A stretch of DNA of 64,000 nt from Mycolicibacterium arenosum (GCF_024320865.1 NZ_JANDBD010000019.1:1-64000); one strand, 5' to 3'; positions 35,589-43,664 are shown, counted from the first letter of the stretch. Program-made: numbers and translations. Notes: a model not told the origin generated them from the sequence alone.

Positions 35589-38500
35589 GTGGGTTGGAAC
35601 GACGGGCCGTCGACGTGGACGGAGATGAACCGCGTCCTCACCAGCAAGCCGCGCCGTGCCGGTCTGCCGATCGCCGAGCCCACGGGTGACGGTGGTGACA
35701 GTCCGGCCTGGTCGCGCAAGCGCGGGGCCTACGAGCCCGTCGGGAGGCGGGGGAGGTCGTCGGTCCCGTACGCCGAACTTCACGCGCACTCGGCCTACAG
35801 CTTCCTCGACGGCGCCAGCACGCCCGAGGAACTGGTCGAGGAGGCGGCCCGGCTCGACCTGCGCGCCATCGCGCTGACCGATCACGACGGGCTCTACGGA
35901 GTGGTGCGGTTCGCCGAGGCGGCCAAGGAACTCGACGTCGCCACCGTGTTCGGGGCCGAACTCTCGCTCGGCAACAAGCCGCGTACCGAGGATCCCGACC
36001 CGCCGGGTCCCCATCTGCTGGTGCTGGCCCGCGGCCCGGAGGGGTATCGCAGGCTGTCGCGCCAGATCTCGGCGGCGCATCTGGCAGGCGGGGAGAAGGG
36101 TAAGCCGCGCTACGACTTCGACGCGCTGACCGAAGCTGCGGGAGGGCACTGGCAGATCCTCACGAGTTGCCGTAAAGGTCATGTGCGACAGGCGCTTTCG
36201 GACGGCGGGCCCGAGGCTGCGGAGCGAGCGCTCGGCGAGCTGGTGGACCGGTTCGGGGCGAACCGCGTCAGCGTCGAACTGACCCACCACGGTCACCCAC
36301 GCGACGACGAGGTCAACGCCGCCCTCGCCGCGTTGGCGCCGCGGTTCGGTGTGAACGTCGTCGCCACCACCGCCGCGCACTTCGCCGAACCGGCGAGGAG
36401 CAGGCTCGCCATGGCGATGGGCGCCATCCGGGCCCGCAACTCCATGGACGAGGCCGCCGGCTGGCTGGCGCCGCTGGGCGGCTCGCATCTGCGCTCCGGG
36501 GAGGAGATGGCCCGGATCTTCGCGCATCGACCCGAGATCGTCACGGCGGCAGCCGAACTGGGGGAGCAGTGCGCGTTCGGGCTGGCGCTGATCGCCCCGC
36601 AGCTGCCGCCGTTCACGGTGCCGGACGGGCACACCGAGAACAGCTGGCTGCGGCACCTGGTGATGACGGGTGCCCGTGACAGGTACGGGCCACCGGGACG
36701 GGCGCCGAAGGCGTACAGCCAGATCGAGCACGAGCTGAAGATCATCGCCCAGTTGAACTTCCCCGGCTACTTCCTGGTGGTGCACGACATCACCCGGTTC
36801 TGCAAGGAGCACGGCATCCTCTCGCAGGGCAGGGGTTCGGCGGCCAACTCCGCGGTCTGCTACGCACTCGGTGTCACCAACGTCGACCCGATCGCCAACG
36901 AGCTGCTGTTCGAACGGTTCCTGTCGCCGGCTCGCGACGGGCCGCCCGACATCGACATCGACATCGAATCGGATCTGCGCGAGAACGCCATCCAGTACGT
37001 CTACGACAAGTACGGTCGCGACTACGCCGCGCAGGTCGCCAACGTCATCACCTACCGCGGCCGCAGCGCGGTGCGCGACATGGCCCGCGCCCTCGGGTTC
37101 TCACAGGGCCAGCAGGACGCGTGGAGCAAGCACATCAGCCGCTGGAACGGGCTGCCCGATTCGCCCGACGTCGAGGACATCCCGGAATCGGTCATCGACC
37201 TGGCGCTGCAGGTCAAGAACCTGCCTCGGCACATGGGCATCCACTCCGGCGGGATGGTCATCTGCGACCGGCCGATCGCCGACGTCTGCCCGGTGGAGTG
37301 GGCGCGCATGGAGAACCGCAGCGTGCTGCAGTGGGACAAGGACGACTGCGCGGCAATCGGTTTGGTGAAGTTCGACCTGTTGGGGCTCGGCATGCTGTCG
37401 GCGCTGCACTACTGCATCGACCTGATCGCCGAGCACAAGGGCATCGACGTCGACCTGTCCAAGCTGGACCTGTCCGAAGCCGCCGTGTACGAGATGCTGC
37501 AGCGCGCCGACTCCGTCGGAGTGTTCCAGGTGGAGTCACGCGCGCAGATGGCGACGCTTCCCCGGCTCAAGCCGCGGGTGTTCTACGACCTGGTGGTCGA
37601 GGTGGCGCTCATCCGGCCCGGCCCCATCCAGGGCGGGTCGGTGCACCCGTACATCCGACGCCGCAACGGTGAGGAGCCCGTCACCTACGATCACCCGTCG
37701 ATGGAGTCCGCACTGCGGAAGACGCTGGGGATCCCGCTGTTTCAGGAGCAGCTGATGCAGCTGGCCGTCGACTGCGCCGGGTTCAGCGGGGCCGAGGCCG
37801 ACCAGCTGCGCCGCGCGATGGGCTCCAAGCGATCCACCGAGAAGATGCGCAGACTGCGAGGCCGGTTCTACGACGGCATGCGGGCGCGCCACGGCATCGT
37901 CGGCGACGTGGCCGACCGGATCTACGAGAAGTTGGAGGCGTTCGCCAATTTCGGCTTCCCCGAGAGTCATTCGCTGAGCTTCGCGTCGCTGGTGTTCTAC
38001 TCGTCGTGGTTCAAGTTGCACCACCCGGCGGTGTTCTGCGCGGCGCTGCTGCGGGCGCAGCCGATGGGGTTCTACTCGCCGCAGTCGCTGGTGGCCGATG
38101 CTCGGCGGCACGGTGTCGTCGTGCACGGGCCGGACGTGAACGCCAGCCTGCCGCACGCCACGCTGGAGGACGCCGGTACTCAGGTTCGATTGGGGCTGGG
38201 CTCTGTGCGCCACATCGGTCAGGAGTTGGCCGAGCGGATCGTCGACGACCGAGAAGTCAACGGGCCCTTCGCCGATCTGCTGGATCTGGCCGACCGCGTG
38301 CAGCTGTCCGTGCCGCAGACCGAGGCGCTGGCGACGGCGGGCGCGCTGGGCTGCTTCGGAACGGCGCGACGCGAGGCGCTGTGGGCGGCGGGCGCGGCGG
38401 CGACCCAGCGGCCCGACCGACTGCTCGGTGTCGGTGCGTCGTCCCACGTGCCCGTCCTTCCCGGCATGACCGAGTTGGAACTGGCCGCCGCCGACGTCTG

Positions 38501-38879
38501 GGCGACGGGGGTGTCCCCGGACAGCTATCCGACTCAGTTCCTGCGCGAGAAGCTCGACGAGATGGGAATCGTGCCGGCTGATCAGCTGCTGTCGGTGCCG
38601 GATGGAACGCGAGTCCTGGTTGCCGGTGCGGTGACTCACCGGCAGCGGCCGGCCACCGCGCAGGGTGTGACGTTCATGAACCTCGAGGACGAGACGGGCA
38701 TGGTCAACGTGATGTGCTCGCGTGGCGTGTGGGCGCGACACCGCAAGCTGGCGCAGACGGCGTCGGCGCTGGTGATCCGCGGCATCGTGCAGAACGCCAC
38801 CGGCGCGGTTACGGTGGCCGCCGATCGGATGAGCCCCATCGACATGAGGGTGGCATCCAGGTCGCGTGACTTCCAGTGA
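35589..38879 (+). CDS. dnaE2: Error-prone DNA polymerase III alpha subunit DnaE2
   Basis: 1096 aa, homologue of Rv3370c, the translesion polymerase of the mycobacterial mutasome. The PHP domain begins about residue 60 (YAELHAHSAYSFLDGAS). The polymerase active-site acids lie in PDIDIDIESD at about 452-461. The helix-hairpin-helix region and a C-terminal OB fold (AQGVTFMNLEDETGMVNVMC) follow. As in other DnaE2 proteins, the C-terminal tau-binding part of replicative DnaE1 is missing. The GTG start at 35589 gives the conserved MGWNDGP beginning. Regulated by the SOS box just upstream. Confidence 0.94.
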   Translation: MGWNDGPSTWTEMNRVLTSKPRRAGLPIAEPTGDGGDSPAWSRKRGAYEPVGRRGRSSVPYAELHAHSAYSFLDGASTPEELVEEAARLDLRAIALTDHDGLYGVVRFAEAAKELDVATVFGAELSLGNKPRTEDPDPPGPHLLVLARGPEGYRRLSRQISAAHLAGGEKGKPRYDFDALTEAAGGHWQILTSCRKGHVRQALSDGGPEAAERALGELVDRFGANRVSVELTHHGHPRDDEVNAALAALAPRFGVNVVATTAAHFAEPARSRLAMAMGAIRARNSMDEAAGWLAPLGGSHLRSGEEMARIFAHRPEIVTAAAELGEQCAFGLALIAPQLPPFTVPDGHTENSWLRHLVMTGARDRYGPPGRAPKAYSQIEHELKIIAQLNFPGYFLVVHDITRFCKEHGILSQGRGSAANSAVCYALGVTNVDPIANELLFERFLSPARDGPPDIDIDIESDLRENAIQYVYDKYGRDYAAQVANVITYRGRSAVRDMARALGFSQGQQDAWSKHISRWNGLPDSPDVEDIPESVIDLALQVKNLPRHMGIHSGGMVICDRPIADVCPVEWARMENRSVLQWDKDDCAAIGLVKFDLLGLGMLSALHYCIDLIAEHKGIDVDLSKLDLSEAAVYEMLQRADSVGVFQVESRAQMATLPRLKPRVFYDLVVEVALIRPGPIQGGSVHPYIRRRNGEEPVTYDHPSMESALRKTLGIPLFQEQLMQLAVDCAGFSGAEADQLRRAMGSKRSTEKMRRLRGRFYDGMRARHGIVGDVADRIYEKLEAFANFGFPESHSLSFASLVFYSSWFKLHHPAVFCAALLRAQPMGFYSPQSLVADARRHGVVVHGPDVNASLPHATLEDAGTQVRLGLGSVRHIGQELAERIVDDREVNGPFADLLDLADRVQLSVPQTEALATAGALGCFGTARREALWAAGAAATQRPDRLLGVGASSHVPVLPGMTELELAAADVWATGVSPDSYPTQFLREKLDEMGIVPADQLLSVPDGTRVLVAGAVTHRQRPATAQGVTFMNLEDETGMVNVMCSRGVWARHRKLAQTASALVIRGIVQNATGAVTVAADRMSPIDMRVASRSRDFQ

Positions 38880-38926
38880 GCGAAGCGAACTGGATCGACG
38901 GCCGTAGCCAGTGAGCGAGACTGCGA

Positions 38927-39021
38927 CGCCAAGAAGTTGTTGAGGATGCGCCAAGGCGCGGTTGCGAAGGTTCTCTCAACCCGGACACCACCGGAACACA
39001 ACCACCGAAAGTGAGAACATC
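38927..39021 (+). repeat. Conserved leader, copy 1 (shared with 43079-43173)
   Basis: 95-nt leader before the 85-aa secreted protein gene, differing from copy 2 at only about four positions. It contains a small hairpin GCGC-CAAG-GCGC and a GGTTG/CAACC pairing. It is better conserved than the coding sequence that follows, which points to a function at DNA or RNA level. The start of the repeat lies 47 nt after the dnaE2 stop. Confidence 0.7.
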
Positions 39022-39279
39022 GTGAACAGCATCCGCAAGTCCATCGTCGGAGCCGCCCTCGCCGGCGGTCTGCTCCTCGGCGCCCCCGTTCTGGCGACGC
39101 TGGCCGCCGCACCCGCCTCTGCCGACAGCGGCATCGTCTTCCAGGACGGCAACGGCGGCGGCTTCGCGATCGGCGACGACAGCGTGGCCTTCGGCAACGG
39201 CAACGGCGACGGCGCGGTCATCACCGACGACGGCTTCGGCTTCCGCGTCGGCGGCCTGCAGCTCAACCTCGACGACTGA
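39022..39279 (+). CDS. Small secreted protein, paralogue A (85 aa)
   Basis: Residues 1-35 form a signal peptide (MNSIRKSIVGAALAGG, cleavage at ASA-DS). The mature 50 residues are acidic and Gly/Asn/Asp rich, with repeats DGNGGGFAIGDD and GNGNGDGAVITDDGFGF that look like short calcium-binding or beta-turn repeats. No Cys. The start is GTG 39022 with a GTGAGAA upstream; a TTG in frame 60 bases earlier lies inside the conserved leader. Its paralogue lies at 43174. Function unknown. Confidence 0.75.
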   Translation: MNSIRKSIVGAALAGGLLLGAPVLATLAAAPASADSGIVFQDGNGGGFAIGDDSVAFGNGNGDGAVITDDGFGFRVGGLQLNLDD

Positions 39280-39303
39280 CACCACAGCTGCCCACCGACC
39301 ACG

Positions 39304-39330
39304 CGCCCGCCCCTCGACGAGGGGCGGGCG
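39304..39330 (+). terminator. Strong terminator hairpin after paralogue A
   Basis: CGCCCGCCCCTC, loop GAC, GAGGGGCGGGCG: a perfect 12-bp stem followed by TTGTCG, 24 nt after the stop. It insulates the URC cassette. Confidence 0.85.
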
Positions 39331-39377
39331 TTGTCGTCGCCGGGCACGAACCGTTGCTGGTGGGGGATCATCTAGGT

Positions 39378-40643
39378 ATGACCGCCAGAGCAGACGGATC
39401 CGTACCGGGTCGACCATCGCCGCACATCCGGCTGACGTCGCACCCCGTCACGGCCGTGCACGCCGTCAACTGGGGGGCCGCGACCGCCGCTGAGCGCGGC
39501 CCGGTGATCGCCACCACGAGCAACCGTCTGCACCGCAACGCCATCGGCACCCACTCGGGCTCGTACAGCGTCTACCGGGCGCTGGCCGTCGCCGCGGGAG
39601 CGTTGTCGCGCGAGCATCGCGCGGACCTCACCAACACCGCTCCGACCGACGTCGTCGGCCCGTATGCGCAGTGGGGCGACCCGCAGGCCATCGTCAGCCT
39701 CGACCCCTGGGGTGCCGCCGTCGCCGACGTGTTCGCCACCGAACTGGCCGACGGCCAGGACATTCGCCCGACGATCGCGGTGACCAAGGCCCACGTGCTG
39801 TTGCCCGAGATCATCGAGGCGGTGCAGAAGGGGCGGCTTCGCCCGGACGGCCGCGTGCTCGTCGATTCCGGAGCGGCGGTCGTCACGAAGGCGGCGATCG
39901 AACCGGTGTGGCACCTGCCGGGGGTGGCGGCCCGCTTCGGCTGCTCGGAGTCCGATCTGCGCCGGGTGCTGTTCGAGGAGACCGGCGGCATGTACCCGGA
40001 ACTGGTCACGCGCGGCGACCTGGAGGTGTTCCTACCGCCGATCGGCGGCCAGACCGTCTACATCTTCGGCGACCCGCACAAGCTCGCCGACCCTGCCGTG
40101 GAGTTGACCGCACGAGTGCACGACGAGTGCAACGGATCGGACGTCTTCGGCTCCGACATCTGCACCTGCCGGCCGTACCTGACGCACGCGATAGAGGAGT
40201 GCATCGCCGGGGCCCAGCGCGGTGGCGTCGGCCTGGTCGCGTACTCGCGCAAGGAGGGTCGGGCACTCGGTGAGGTGACGAAGTTCCTCGTCTACAACGC
40301 GCGCAAGCGTCAGGTGGGAGGGGACACCGCCGATCAGTACTTCGCCCGCACCGAATGTGTTGCGGGAGTTCAGGACATGCGTTTCCAGGAGCTGATGCCG
40401 GACGTGCTGCACTGGTTGGGCATCACGAAGATCCACCGGTTGGTGTCGATGAGCAACATGAAGTACGACGCGATCACCGGGTCGGGCATCGAGGTGGGCG
40501 AGCGGGTCAACCTGCCCGACGAGCTGATCCCGGCGGACGCGCGCGTCGAGATCGACGCGAAGACCGCCGCCGGGTACTTCACGCCCGGTCCGATCCCGGA
40601 CGCCGATCAGCTGCGGAGCACCGTCGGCCGGGATCTGCGGTGA
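39378..40643 (+). CDS. URC1-type GTP cyclohydrolase II homologue (uracil catabolism)
   Basis: 421 aa. The C-terminal two thirds match the GTP cyclohydrolase II fold. The zinc Cys are C251, C262 and C264 (in ECNGSD and CTCRPYL), and SRKEGRALGEV replaces the RibA RQEGRGIGL motif. A 150-residue N-terminal extension, absent from RibA, is typical of URC1/urg1 proteins. Together with the next two genes it forms the URC set known from yeast and some bacteria to degrade uracil by way of a nucleotide. The exact reaction of URC1 is not fully settled. Start ATG 39378; TTG 39354 is less likely. Confidence 0.85.
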   Translation: MTARADGSVPGRPSPHIRLTSHPVTAVHAVNWGAATAAERGPVIATTSNRLHRNAIGTHSGSYSVYRALAVAAGALSREHRADLTNTAPTDVVGPYAQWGDPQAIVSLDPWGAAVADVFATELADGQDIRPTIAVTKAHVLLPEIIEAVQKGRLRPDGRVLVDSGAAVVTKAAIEPVWHLPGVAARFGCSESDLRRVLFEETGGMYPELVTRGDLEVFLPPIGGQTVYIFGDPHKLADPAVELTARVHDECNGSDVFGSDICTCRPYLTHAIEECIAGAQRGGVGLVAYSRKEGRALGEVTKFLVYNARKRQVGGDTADQYFARTECVAGVQDMRFQELMPDVLHWLGITKIHRLVSMSNMKYDAITGSGIEVGERVNLPDELIPADARVEIDAKTAAGYFTPGPIPDADQLRSTVGRDLR

Positions 40644-41863
40644 GCCTGGTCTCGGCCTCCGCGGTCGACGACCTCCGCACCACGGCCGAGATCCGCAGCC
40701 GAGCGGAGTACCTGCTCGCGCGCGCCCGCGGCGACGAGTCGGAGTGGTTCACCGTCGTCGACGACGCGTTGCCCGGTGCGGCGGCCACCGTGGCCGACCT
40801 CACCGCGACGCGCTTCCCCGACCTCGTGATCCCGTTCCACAGCCGGTGGCGGCACTTCGAAGCCGGCGGGGTGGATCGCACCGCGGACCTGGACCTGTCC
40901 GGCCTCGATGCCGCGGAGCGGGCCCGCACGTGGATCGACCTCGCCGTCGTCAGCGTCCTGCTCGACGCGGGTTCGGGCCCGGACTGGCGCTACCGGGAGA
41001 CCGGCACGAGTCTGGACTTCACCCGGTCCGAGGGGCTCGGCGTCGCGAGTTGGCACGCCTTCACCACCGGAGTGTTCTCGTCCGATCCCGACCAGCCGCT
41101 GCGGGTCGACGCCGACGGCCTGATCGACCTGGACGCCGATCGGCTGGCGCACGCCTTCCAGGTCGGTCCCGGCAATCCGCTCGTCGGCTTCGAGGGGCGG
41201 GTCGCCCTGCTGCGCAGGCTCGGGTCGGCGCTGGCGGACCGCCGGGACGTGTTCGGGTCGAGCGCGCGGCCGGGCGGGATGTACGACGCCCTGGTGACGC
41301 GGACCGGCGCGACGAGCGTGCAGGCCCACGACATCCTGTCGGCGCTGCTGTCGACGCTCTCGGGAATCTGGTTGGCGGACAACGGGATCGACGGGCAACC
41401 ACTCGGCGACTGCTGGCGCCACGACGCCGTGCCGGGCCGCGGCGCGACGCGCGGTTGGATGCCGTTCCACAAGCTGTCCCAGTGGCTGACCTACTCGCTG
41501 CTCGAGCCGTTCCACTGGGCCGGGGTGGATGTGCAGGGCCTCGACGCGCTGACCGGACTGCCCGAGTATCGCAACGGCGGCCTGCTGCTGGACTCCGGCG
41601 TGCTGCGGCTGCGGAACCAGGGGTGGGCGGGCCGCTCCTGGACGCCGGCCGACGAGCTGGTAGTCGAGTGGCGCGCGCTGACCGTCGCGCTGCTGGACGA
41701 ACTCGCGGTCCTGGTACGCGATCGCCTGGGCGTCGACGCCGAGGCGATGCCGCTGGCGTGTGTGCTCGAGGGCGGCACCTGGGCGGCGGGCCGACTCCTG
41801 GCGCAGCGGGCGCGCGGCGGCGTGCCGCCCCTGACCGTCGTCAGCGACGGCACCGTCTTCTGA
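40640..41863 (+). CDS. URC4/urg3 family protein (DUF1688)
   Basis: 407 aa. DUF1688 features include TAEIRSRAEYLLARARGDES, VIPFHSRWRHFEAGGVDR, a long middle with RDVFGSSARPGGMYDAL, GWMPFHKLSQWLTYSLLEP and the end EGGTWAAGRLLA. The family is required for uracil degradation in Lachancea kluyveri (URC4), though its chemistry is unknown. The GTG start at 40640 overlaps the URC1 stop by 4 nt (GTGA). Its presence between URC1 and upp is the main evidence for the pathway call. Confidence 0.86.
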   Translation: MSLVSASAVDDLRTTAEIRSRAEYLLARARGDESEWFTVVDDALPGAAATVADLTATRFPDLVIPFHSRWRHFEAGGVDRTADLDLSGLDAAERARTWIDLAVVSVLLDAGSGPDWRYRETGTSLDFTRSEGLGVASWHAFTTGVFSSDPDQPLRVDADGLIDLDADRLAHAFQVGPGNPLVGFEGRVALLRRLGSALADRRDVFGSSARPGGMYDALVTRTGATSVQAHDILSALLSTLSGIWLADNGIDGQPLGDCWRHDAVPGRGATRGWMPFHKLSQWLTYSLLEPFHWAGVDVQGLDALTGLPEYRNGGLLLDSGVLRLRNQGWAGRSWTPADELVVEWRALTVALLDELAVLVRDRLGVDAEAMPLACVLEGGTWAAGRLLAQRARGGVPPLTVVSDGTVF

Positions 41864-41880
41864 ACACTCGAGAGGAACCC

Positions 41881-42507
41881 ATGTCCGGCGTGCACGTCAT
41901 CGATCACCCCCTGGTTCAGCACAAGCTCAACACGATGCGTCGTAAGGACGCCTCCACCAACACCTTCCGCCGCCTCGTCGAAGAGCTGTCGGCGTTGATG
42001 GCCTACGAGGTGCTGCGGGACATCCCGCTCCACGAGGTGCAGATCGAGACGCCGCTGGAGACGATGACCGGACAGCTCATCGACGGCAAGAAGCTGGTGT
42101 TCGTCTCCATCCTGCGGGCCGGAAACGGCATCCTCGACGGCATGCTCAGCGTCGTGCCCAGCGCGCGCGTCGGCCATATCGGGATCTATCGAGACCCGAA
42201 AACGCTTGTTGCCGTGGAGTACTACTTCAAGGTGCCCAAAGATCTCCAGGAGCGCGACGTCGTGGTGGTCGATCCGATGCTCGCGACCGGGCACACCGCC
42301 ATCGCGGCGGTGGACCGGCTCAAGGAGTGCGCACCGCGGTCGATTAAGTTCGTGTGTCTGCTCACCTGTCCCGAAGGCCTGGCCGCGATGCAGGAGGCCC
42401 ACCCGGACGTTCCGGTGTACGCCGCCGCCGTCGACCGGGAGCTCAACGAACACGGCTACATCGTTCCCGGCCTGGGCGACGCCGGGGATCGCATCTTCGG
42501 CACCTAG
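41881..42507 (+). CDS. upp: Uracil phosphoribosyltransferase
   Basis: 208 aa. It makes UMP from uracil and PRPP. The PRPP loop is VVVDPMLATGHTA and the uracil-site end is YIVPGLGDAGDRIFGT. It starts SGVHVIDHPLVQHKLNTMRR like proteobacterial Upp and differs strongly from what I recall of the usual mycobacterial upp (Rv3309c type). It may therefore be a second, pathway-specific copy. Ribosome site GAGAGGA before ATG 41881, 17 nt after the URC4 gene. Confidence 0.92.
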   Translation: MSGVHVIDHPLVQHKLNTMRRKDASTNTFRRLVEELSALMAYEVLRDIPLHEVQIETPLETMTGQLIDGKKLVFVSILRAGNGILDGMLSVVPSARVGHIGIYRDPKTLVAVEYYFKVPKDLQERDVVVVDPMLATGHTAIAAVDRLKECAPRSIKFVCLLTCPEGLAAMQEAHPDVPVYAAAVDRELNEHGYIVPGLGDAGDRIFGT

Positions 42508-42613
42508 CGCCAGCACTGCCGGTCCACGGCCGCTTGCCGCTTGCCCTAGCGCTGATGGGGGCAGCCGCCGGCAAGCCTGATGACTCGAACGCGAAAGCCT
42601 ACGTGCCCCGCCT

Positions 42614-42659
42614 CGCTCTCAACGCGAGAGCGCACCGGTGTCCACCAATCGGTGGACAC
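42614..42659 (+). terminator. Tandem hairpins downstream of upp
   Basis: First stem CGCTCTC / GAGAGCG (42614-42632, loop AACGC). Second stem GTGTCCACC / GGTGGACAC (42638-42659, loop AATC). Both are perfect and sit in the 281-bp gap between upp and the next small gene. They could terminate the URC transcript or structure the leader of the gene at 42789. I see no coding sequence in the gap. Confidence 0.55.
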
Positions 42660-42788
42660 GGGTTTCATCCGGTGCCTCCACCGGCTGCCCGACATACGTC
42701 GTCGCGGGTTCGCGACATAGTTGTCTCATCGCCGGAACACACCGGCGGCAAGCAGGTAAAAGCGAACTCACACAGAAGGATTCACGAA

Positions 42789-43013
42789 ATGACCAAGCTC
42801 ACCCGCCTCCTCGCCCTGCCCGTCGTCTCCGCAGGCATCCTCGGTGGCGCCGCCCTCGGCCTGGCCGGTATGGCCAGCGCGCAGACCCAGGCCCCGACCG
42901 GCCCCGGTTACAGCTACAGCCCGCAGACGACGGCCACCCCGGCCGCCACCCAGCAGCCCGGGTGGGCGGCACACCACGGCCCGCAGCACGTCGCGAACCT
43001 GCAGAACCGGTAA
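42789..43013 (+). CDS. Small secreted protein (74 aa)
   Basis: Signal peptide 1-31 (MTKLTRLLALPVVSAGILGG, cleavage ASA-QT). The mature 43 residues are rich in Thr, Gln, Pro, Ala and Tyr, with no Cys and an end HHGPQHVANLQNR. Ribosome site AGAAGGA lies 8 nt before the ATG. It is unrelated in its mature part to the 85-aa paralogues on either side. Function unknown. Confidence 0.72.
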   Translation: MTKLTRLLALPVVSAGILGGAALGLAGMASAQTQAPTGPGYSYSPQTTATPAATQQPGWAAHHGPQHVANLQNR

Positions 43014-43023
43014 CCCCACAGAC

Positions 43024-43065
43024 CGGTAGGCCCTCTCCGAACATCCCCGCGGAGAGGGCCTACCG
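43024..43065 (+). terminator. Strong terminator hairpin
   Basis: CGGTAGGCCCTCTCCG (43024-43039) pairs perfectly with CGGAGAGGGCCTACCG (43050-43065), loop of 10 nt. It lies 10 nt after the stop of the 74-aa gene and just before leader copy 2. Confidence 0.85.
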
Positions 43066-43078
43066 CTGTGCGCGGGGT

Positions 43079-43173
43079 CGCCAAGAAGTTGTTGAGGATG
43101 TGCCAAGGCGCGGTTGCGAAGGTTCTCTCAACCCGGACGACACCGGAACACAACCACCGAGAGTGAGAACACC
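43079..43173 (+). repeat. Conserved leader, copy 2 (shared with 38927-39021)
   Basis: 95 nt, about 96 percent identical by eye to copy 1. One of the few changes turns GCGC into GTGC in the small hairpin, keeping a G-U pair with GCGC, which hints at RNA structure. The GGTTG/CAACC pairing is unchanged. Confidence 0.7.
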
Positions 43174-43431
43174 ATGAACAGCATCCGCAAGACCATCGTC
43201 GGCGCCGCCCTCGCGGGTGGCCTGCTGCTCGGCGCCCCCGTGCTGGCCACCCTGGCCGCCGCGCCGGCGTCGGCCGACAGCGGCATCTTCTTCGAAGACG
43301 GCAACGGCGGCGGCTTGGCGGTCGGCGAGAACGGCGTGGCCTTCGGCAACGCCAACGGCGACGGCGCGCGCATCAGCGACGACGGTTTCGGCTTCCGCGT
43401 CGGCGGCCTCCAGGTCAACGTCGACGACTGA
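43174..43431 (+). CDS. Small secreted protein, paralogue B (85 aa)
   Basis: Same length and layout as the protein at 39022: signal peptide 1-35 with ASA-DS, then an acidic Gly/Asn/Asp-rich mature part (DGNGGGLAVGEN, GNANGDGARISDDGFGF). The mature parts share most positions, ending RVGGLQ-x-N-x-DD in both. This copy starts with ATG where the other has GTG. Function unknown; the duplication and the fixed leader suggest both copies are expressed. Confidence 0.77.
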   Translation: MNSIRKTIVGAALAGGLLLGAPVLATLAAAPASADSGIFFEDGNGGGLAVGENGVAFGNANGDGARISDDGFGFRVGGLQVNVDD

Positions 43432-43447
43432 CATTCACACCACGACT

Positions 43448-43475
43448 GACCCCGGCGCCACGCGGCGTCGGGGTC
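43448..43475 (+). terminator. Terminator hairpin after paralogue B
   Basis: GACCCCGGCGCC and GGCGTCGGGGTC form a 12-bp stem with one G-T pair and a 4-nt loop, followed by the T-rich GTTGTCGTTCTC. It starts 17 nt after the stop. Confidence 0.8.
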
Positions 43476-43493
43476 GTTGTCGTTCTCAGCCCT

Positions 43494-43641
43494 CCGTCGG
43501 CCTCACCGCCGATGACGACGATGCCGCCGCCCTGCCCGTCGGAGTCGAGGTTCACGCTGTTGATGAAGCGACGGTGGTGAGCCAGCCGTAGTGATCGGAG
43601 GTGAGGCGGTCGACGACTTCCGGTGTCAGATCTGCTGGCAT
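43494..43641 (-). pseudogene. Decayed PPOX/F420-type split-barrel gene
   Basis: On the minus strand an ATG at 43641 starts MPADLTPEVVDRLTSDHYGW, followed by LTTV, the usual beginning of PPOX-type F420-binding proteins, but it stops after about 29 codons. Immediately after, in another frame, comes NLDSDGQGGGIVVIGGEAD, the motif normally found about 30 residues further into such proteins. The segment between is missing, and there is no C-terminal part. It reads as a relic left by deletion. No part is likely to be functional. Confidence 0.6.
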
Positions 43642-43664
43642 GCGCGCGAATGTAGTCTCCGGCT

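Noticed and set aside
38962..39021. N-terminal extension of the 85-aa secreted protein from an in-frame TTG
   Set aside because: The extension would precede a clear signal peptide and bury it. The conservation of this stretch is at nucleotide level, as expected for a leader.
39378..40643. Reading the URC1 gene as riboflavin-pathway ribA
   Set aside because: It has a long N-terminal extension, an altered RibA signature (SRKEGRALGEV) and no DHBP synthase domain or rib neighbours, but it sits with DUF1688 and upp.
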